Assembly (NCBI GenBank): GCA_041736675.1
Contig: JBGSTD010000002.1
Coordinates: 62,001 to 126,000 of the forward strand
DNA: 64,000 bases
Direction: 5' to 3'
Source: Salaquimonas sp041736675
GTDB taxonomy: Bacteria; Pseudomonadota; Alphaproteobacteria; Rhizobiales; Rhizobiaceae
The notes under the pieces were generated by a model. The model did not search any database and was not told the origin of the DNA. It was given only the letters and a program-made list of their open reading frames with translations. The position numbers were made by a program, and so were the translations under genes. Below, piece after piece: positions 59,948 through 64,000 of this stretch. Position 1 is the first letter of the stretch. Every line of letters starts with the position of its first letter.

Positions 59948-61861
59948 TTGGGAAAAGCATCCCCTAAATTCTGGCTGCAATTTAAAAATTCGCGGTATTC
60001 GCGGATAACGGTTTTTGCTGCCCTGCTGATATTCGCTTCCATGTTCGGGGCAACCGCTGCGCTTGCACAGACGAAAACCCTCAAGCTCTATTATATTCAC
60101 ACCGGTGAAAAGGTTGAGGCAACGTTCAAGAAAAACGGAAAATTCCTCCCGGACGGTCTGAAAAAAGTCAACTGGGCACTGCGCGACTGGCGCCACAATG
60201 AGCCAACCAAAATGGACCCGCGCCTGCTGGATCTGGTATGGGAAGCCTATCGCCAGAGCGGGTCCAAGCAATACATTCATGTCATTTCAGGCTATCGCTC
60301 CCCAGCTTCAAACAACCTGTTGAGAAAGCGTGGCCGCGGCGTTGCCAAAAACAGCCAGCACATGCTCGGCAAGGCGATGGATTTTTTCCTGCCAGACGTC
60401 AAACTGACAAAACTGCGTGAAATTGGTTTGAAAATGCAGGTCGGCGGTGTGGGTTATTATCCGACCTCCGGCTCACCATTTGTGCATCTTGATGTTGGCA
60501 ATGTCCGCCACTGGCCCAAAATGACCCGCAGCCAGCTTGCGGCTATTTTCCCCGATGGCAAGACAATGCACATCCCTTCCGATGGCAAACCGCTTGCCCG
60601 TTATGAACAGGCAGTTGCAGAGTACCAGTCCCGCTCGTCCAAGGGCGCTCTGGTTCCTGAAGGCAAGGTCAGCAAGAAGCAGTTGAACTTTTTCCAGCGC
60701 CTGGCTGGCAAGACCGAAGAAGATGAAGCTGATGACGGCAATAATGATGCAGCCGCTCCGACACCGCGCACCGTCAAGGCCACAACCAAGGTTCCAGCTC
60801 CGGAGGTTGCACCAGAAACTCCGGCAGCAAAGCCTGAACCCGAAGCTCCTGTTCAATCAGAAACCGTGGTCGCCGCTTTGGTCAAGGAGCCCGAGATTGC
60901 CCTGCCAAAACGCGTCCCTGTACCTGAACTGGCTCCCCGTGGCACAAACCTGATCAAAGGGACAGAGATCGCCCTTGCCGCTCCCACGCCAGTGGAACCC
61001 GAGACACCTGTTGAAGCAGCAACCGAAATCGTGACAGAAAAGCCATCTGTTTTCGCCAGTCTGAACTTGCCTGTTCCGACACGCCGTCCGAAATATGACA
61101 ATGTTCAGATAGCTGCCGCAGAAAAATCAAACGTATTGGCGCTTGATGCGGCTCCATCAGAAAATGGCAAGAATGTTCAGGTTGCAGCCCTCTCGCCGCA
61201 GGAAATTGAGGATTTGAGATCGCTTGTCCGTCCCTCATCATCCGAAGCTTCATTCGCCGCACCGACACCTGCAATAGACGTGAAAAACAATACAGGAGTT
61301 TCTTCCAGCGATGCGATTGCAGCGATTGTCGCTGAAACACCAAAATCAGAGGCTGAAGATGCAACACGTGAAGAGATACAGACAGCATCCTTGAAGCCGT
61401 CACTCGCAACAACTGAGGAAAATTCCTCAGCGACAGCCCCAAAAACTGCAAAAAATATTCCAATACCGATGCCAAGTCCGCGCGGCAACATCGTCCTTGC
61501 AAGTCTTGAAACTGCAAAGTCCCCGAAGGTTGAGCAAAAAGCTGACGTGAAACCGATAGCCGCACCTAAATCCGAGCCAAAAGCTGAACCGAAAATTGCC
61601 TCGCGCCCGATTACCCTCGACAAACTTTCAGCACCTCAGGAAAACTCGACCCATTTGGGTCAATGGGCGCTTTCCTCGGACGTGACAATCGAGAAACTTG
61701 CCGAAGTGCAGGCTCCCGCCTATGGCCGCAACTCATTGCGTAAAATCCCCGATACAATCCTGGTACAGGGATTCAACCTGCAACCCTTTGGCCCAGGTCA
61801 AAACAATTTCAAGGGCCGTGCGGTGCCTGCCCAGCGGTTTGCAAAAATCCAGATAAACTGA
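59948..61861 (+). CDS. DUF882 murein endopeptidase-like protein with long repeat-rich tail
   Basis: A 637-residue exported protein. A signal peptide (residues 1-40, A-A-L-A-Q cleavage) is followed by a DUF882/peptidase M15-type domain (about 45-190) with G-Y-R-S-P-A, zinc ligands H138 and D145 in S-Q-H-M-L-G-K-A-M-D and H180 in F-V-H-L-D-V-G. Residues 250-590 are low-complexity, rich in P, A, E, K and V. The final 45 residues are ordered again (I-P-D-T-I-L-V-Q-G-F). It probably cleaves peptidoglycan crosslinks. The start is TTG 59948, with a GGCAGGG site upstream. Confidence 0.85.
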   Translation: MGKASPKFWLQFKNSRYSRITVFAALLIFASMFGATAALAQTKTLKLYYIHTGEKVEATFKKNGKFLPDGLKKVNWALRDWRHNEPTKMDPRLLDLVWEAYRQSGSKQYIHVISGYRSPASNNLLRKRGRGVAKNSQHMLGKAMDFFLPDVKLTKLREIGLKMQVGGVGYYPTSGSPFVHLDVGNVRHWPKMTRSQLAAIFPDGKTMHIPSDGKPLARYEQAVAEYQSRSSKGALVPEGKVSKKQLNFFQRLAGKTEEDEADDGNNDAAAPTPRTVKATTKVPAPEVAPETPAAKPEPEAPVQSETVVAALVKEPEIALPKRVPVPELAPRGTNLIKGTEIALAAPTPVEPETPVEAATEIVTEKPSVFASLNLPVPTRRPKYDNVQIAAAEKSNVLALDAAPSENGKNVQVAALSPQEIEDLRSLVRPSSSEASFAAPTPAIDVKNNTGVSSSDAIAAIVAETPKSEAEDATREEIQTASLKPSLATTEENSSATAPKTAKNIPIPMPSPRGNIVLASLETAKSPKVEQKADVKPIAAPKSEPKAEPKIASRPITLDKLSAPQENSTHLGQWALSSDVTIEKLAEVQAPAYGRNSLRKIPDTILVQGFNLQPFGPGQNNFKGRAVPAQRFAKIQIN

Positions 61862-61875
61862 AAAAACCAACCAAG

Positions 61876-61914
61876 AAAAAGCCCGCAGAGAGAGAACTCT
61901 TTGCGGGCTTTTTG
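61876..61914. terminator. bidirectional terminator between the DUF882 gene and gapR
   Basis: GCCCGCA and TGCGGGC form the stem (61881-61887 and 61902-61908), extended by A/T pairs at the base, with T-runs on both strands. Confidence 0.85.
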
Positions 61915-61935
61915 TTACTTGAACCAGAAGTGGTC

Positions 61936-62205
61936 TTAAGCGTCGCCTGCCGGCTCAAAATCCGGCAACATACCGAGCGCGCTCAAATATAGATCACGAA
62001 TGGCATCCTGCTCTTCGCGTTCAGCCAGATCCTTCTTGCGCAAACTTACCACCTGGCGCAAGACCTTTGTGTCAAACCCGTTCGCCTTTGCTTCGGCATA
62101 GACATCGCGAATATCATCCGCAATTGCCTTTTTCTCTTCTTCCAGACGCTCAATTCGCTCTACAACGGAACGAAGCTGATCTTTTGCGACCATTGTGTCG
62201 ACCAT
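61936..62205 (-). CDS. gapR: GapR / DUF2312 nucleoid-associated protein
   Basis: An 89-residue DUF2312 protein. The family includes Caulobacter GapR, which binds overtwisted DNA ahead of replication forks and is essential for chromosome replication. The coiled coil R-S-V-V-E-R-I-E-R-L-E-E-E-K-K-A-I and A-K-A-N-G-F-D-T-K-V-L-R are intact. AGGAG lies 7 bases upstream of ATG at 62205. Confidence 0.92.
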   Translation of the reverse strand: MVDTMVAKDQLRSVVERIERLEEEKKAIADDIRDVYAEAKANGFDTKVLRQVVSLRKKDLAEREEQDAIRDLYLSALGMLPDFEPAGDA

Positions 62206-62356
62206 AAATTACTCCTGTAAATACTGTTTGGCAGATAACAACCTCTCCCAGAAAGGGTGAAGTTTCCCGACTCCGGACATGAACAGCACAGCCATCAGTA
62301 TCCGATTTCACGAATTCAATTTCCCTTCTTGATGATTCCATCAAAAAGGGAAAGCC

Positions 62357-62653
62357 TTAATGATCCTTTTTGGCGTTTTTCATTTTCGCCAGTTGCTCAG
62401 GCGTTGCCTCGCTTTGATATGTGTCGCGCCACTGTTCATACGGCATTCCATAAACAAGCTCACGGGCCGTCGGCTTGTCCATATCGATAGCTTTTTCGTT
62501 CGCCGCTTCCTGATACCAGTTTGACAGGCAGTTTCGGCAAAATCCTGATAGGTTCATCAAGTCGATATTCTGGACATCCGTCCGCTTTTGCAAATGATCG
62601 CGAAGTCTTCTGAAAGTCGCTGCTTCCAGCTCTATGCGTGTTTGTTCGTCCAT
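62357..62653 (-). CDS. DUF1244 family protein
   Basis: A 98-residue DUF1244 protein: F-R-R-L-R-D-H-L-Q-K-R-T-D-V-Q-N-I-D-L-M-N near residue 14, then G-F-C-R-N-C-L-S-N-W and Y-G-M-P-Y-E-Q-W-R. The paired cysteines may bind metal. Role unknown; the family is widespread in Proteobacteria. It lies between gapR and the amidohydrolase gene. Confidence 0.9.
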   Translation of the reverse strand: MDEQTRIELEAATFRRLRDHLQKRTDVQNIDLMNLSGFCRNCLSNWYQEAANEKAIDMDKPTARELVYGMPYEQWRDTYQSEATPEQLAKMKNAKKDH

Positions 62654-62680
62654 CTCTCTATCAGGCTCCAGATCGGGGGT

Positions 62681-63502
62681 TCAGGTTCGGGCGGTTACAG
62701 GCATTATTGCCCGGCTGCCAAAAATTTTCTTCTCATGATTATGGGGCTGACTATTCAGTTTTTCAATCACCGGGCAGAGCAGCTTCACCCAATCATCAAT
62801 CCCGGCCTGATCCTTGACGAGATCCTGACGTATTTCAATCAGGCCATGCGGCAAGCCCGTCATTGTGCAGTGGGTATACATCGTATCGCCGCCAAGTGCA
62901 CCATCATAGGGTTCATTGTCGCCCACTACAACATTCGGGATCTTTCGCAATTCCTCCAGCAATCCTCCGGCAAGACGTGGATCACTGTCCCATAATACCG
63001 AGGTATGCCAGGGCCGCTGCTGACAATTCCATTTGTCGGTCATTGTATGAATGGCAATTACCGATGGCACGATCCCGTTGTTCTCAAATTGTTGCAAATG
63101 GCTGGAAATCTGACGGTGATACGGCTTGAAATAGCTTTCAGTCCGCCTTTTCAACTCTTCTTCCGGCAAGGGATAATTGCCCGGGATCACCGTCCCGTCA
63201 TACAACTGGCGCACCAGTGTCGGGTCGTCCTCTCCCCGGTTTGGATCAATCAGCAGACGCGAAAAGGTAGTCAGGATGGCAGGGACTCCAAGTCGCGCCG
63301 CCAGACCGCGCGTCACCCCTTCCGCACCGATATCATAGGCAATGTGGCGGGATAGTTCACCGGCTTCAAGGCCAAGCGTGCCATACTCCGCAGGAAGCCT
63401 ATTGCTGGCATGATCACAAAGGAGTAACAGCCCCTTGGAGAAATCACCTGGAACAATACTGACGGGTTCAAAATTCGAATTCATGGTTTGCGACTGTGAC
63501 AT
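62681..63502 (-). CDS. N-formylglutamate amidohydrolase
   Basis: A 273-residue FGase family enzyme (histidine degradation or related N-formyl amide hydrolysis). The L-L-L-C-D-H-A-S-N-R-L-P motif near residue 26, A-Y-D-I-G-A near residue 54 and I-H-T-M-T near residue 151 (metal sites) are present. ATG at 63502 is the start used; a second ATG at 63484 is possible. It is on the same strand after DUF1244 with a 27-base gap. Confidence 0.88.
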   Translation of the reverse strand: MSQSQTMNSNFEPVSIVPGDFSKGLLLLCDHASNRLPAEYGTLGLEAGELSRHIAYDIGAEGVTRGLAARLGVPAILTTFSRLLIDPNRGEDDPTLVRQLYDGTVIPGNYPLPEEELKRRTESYFKPYHRQISSHLQQFENNGIVPSVIAIHTMTDKWNCQQRPWHTSVLWDSDPRLAGGLLEELRKIPNVVVGDNEPYDGALGGDTMYTHCTMTGLPHGLIEIRQDLVKDQAGIDDWVKLLCPVIEKLNSQPHNHEKKIFGSRAIMPVTART

Positions 63503-63577
63503 TGGGAACTAAAAGCGATAAACGACCGCAAATCATGAGTTTCATATCCTGGATCTTATTTCAATCAATATTGGCAA

Positions 63578-64000
63578 ATGACCGCAAACATGGCGAAAAA
63601 TATCAATTCAGTCTCCCAGCCCGACCTTTCCTTCACGCTGGCCTTTGTAATGCTCATCATGGGTGCAACGGCAATGGGTATATCACCCGTATTTGTCCGT
63701 TATTCTGAAGTAGGCCCTTTTGCCAGTGCATTCTGGCGCGTTTTCATCGCTCTACCGATTCTGTTCCTTTGGGCATATCTGGAAACCCGCAATGCCGGGC
63801 GTTCAATCAAGGTCCATTGGCGGCTGGACCGGCCGGTGCTTCTCGCCGGATTGCTTTTTGCCGGCGATCTGGTCTTTTGGCATCTGGCAATTGAAAACAC
63901 CACGATGGCCAATGCGACGCTGATGGCAACCCTCGCGCCAGTTTGGGTCATTCTGTTTTCCTCGGCCTTTATCGGTGAACCGGTTTCCCGCGCCACCTAT
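63578..64000 (+). CDS. EamA family transporter, N-terminal part
   Basis: An open frame of 141 codons from ATG at 63578 runs to the end of the window without a stop. The visible part has the first EamA repeat: M-G-I-S-P-V-F-V-R, S-A-F-W-R-V-F-I-A-L-P, G-L-L-F-A-G-D-L-V-F-W, T-L-M-A-T-L-A-P-V-W-V-I-L. It is divergent from the amidohydrolase gene. The gene continues beyond 64000. Confidence 0.88.
   Translation, partial: MTANMAKNINSVSQPDLSFTLAFVMLIMGATAMGISPVFVRYSEVGPFASAFWRVFIALPILFLWAYLETRNAGRSIKVHWRLDRPVLLAGLLFAGDLVFWHLAIENTTMANATLMATLAPVWVILFSSAFIGEPVSRATY

Overview
This window looks like core chromosome of an alphaproteobacterium of the order Hyphomicrobiales (Rhizobiales), with moderate GC. 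The signs are the gene order zapA, DUF4164, tkt, gap, pgk, class I fba; a 6S RNA upstream of the 5-formyltetrahydrofolate cyclo-ligase gene; purE-purK-rpsU beside YdcH-type genes; a three-gene pntAa/pntAb/pntB set followed by an aa3-oxidase subunit IV; an Omp10-like lipoprotein; and the lineage-typical regulators RcdA, TrcR and GapR. Genus cannot be fixed from the sequence. BCCT and NhaA transporters would suit a saline habitat, which is inference.

Layout. 1-8.8 kb: end of a TauE/SafE exporter, EamA exporter, YebC, GFA enzyme, secreted lipase-like hydrolase, BCCT transporter, a decayed VHL-beta-domain gene, YmdB phosphodiesterase, folate cyclo-ligase, 6S RNA, ZapA, DUF4164. 9-20.4 kb: lower glycolysis and pentose phosphate block (tkt, gap, pgk, fba), interrupted by an AT-rich HNH nuclease gene, ilvD, a small membrane protein and a cytochrome P450. 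20.4-25.4 kb: SGNH hydrolase, a propionyl-CoA synthetase gene broken by an amber codon, an SDR, and a VOC protein with a YafY/WYL regulator. 25.4-34.9 kb: TrcR, a methyltransferase/quinone oxidoreductase pair, DUF1192, a candidate small RNA, RcdA, an OxyR-type regulator divergent from nhaA, rpmE, an ABC exporter and CorA. 35-39.1 kb: a TetR-led cluster of small stress or detoxification-type proteins ending in an AraC/GyrI-like regulator. 39.1-47.7 kb: an unknown two-repeat protein, FAD dehydrogenase, a MotA/MotB-like pair, inositol phosphatase, efp, a Sel1 protein, a ThiE-like protein and a TauE/SafE exporter. 47.8-64 kb: two YdcH proteins, purEK, rpsU, a TPR lipoprotein, transhydrogenase, oxidase subunit IV, an Omp10-like lipoprotein, PepF, a sigma-54 response regulator, a DUF882 hydrolase, GapR, DUF1244, an N-formylglutamate amidohydrolase and the start of another EamA exporter.

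Most of the window is ordinary housekeeping DNA. No CRISPR array, tRNA, rRNA, insertion sequence, prophage or complete defence system was seen. The points most worth a second look are: the VHL-beta pseudogene with five in-frame stops and an intact frame; the prpE amber codon; a two-site OxyR-type operator beside a LysR regulator that lacks both OxyR redox cysteines; a CtrA-type box followed by a terminator upstream of rcdA (candidate sRNA); a MotA/MotB-like pair away from flagellar genes; and lysine/alanine-rich extensions on two neighbouring bioenergetic proteins.
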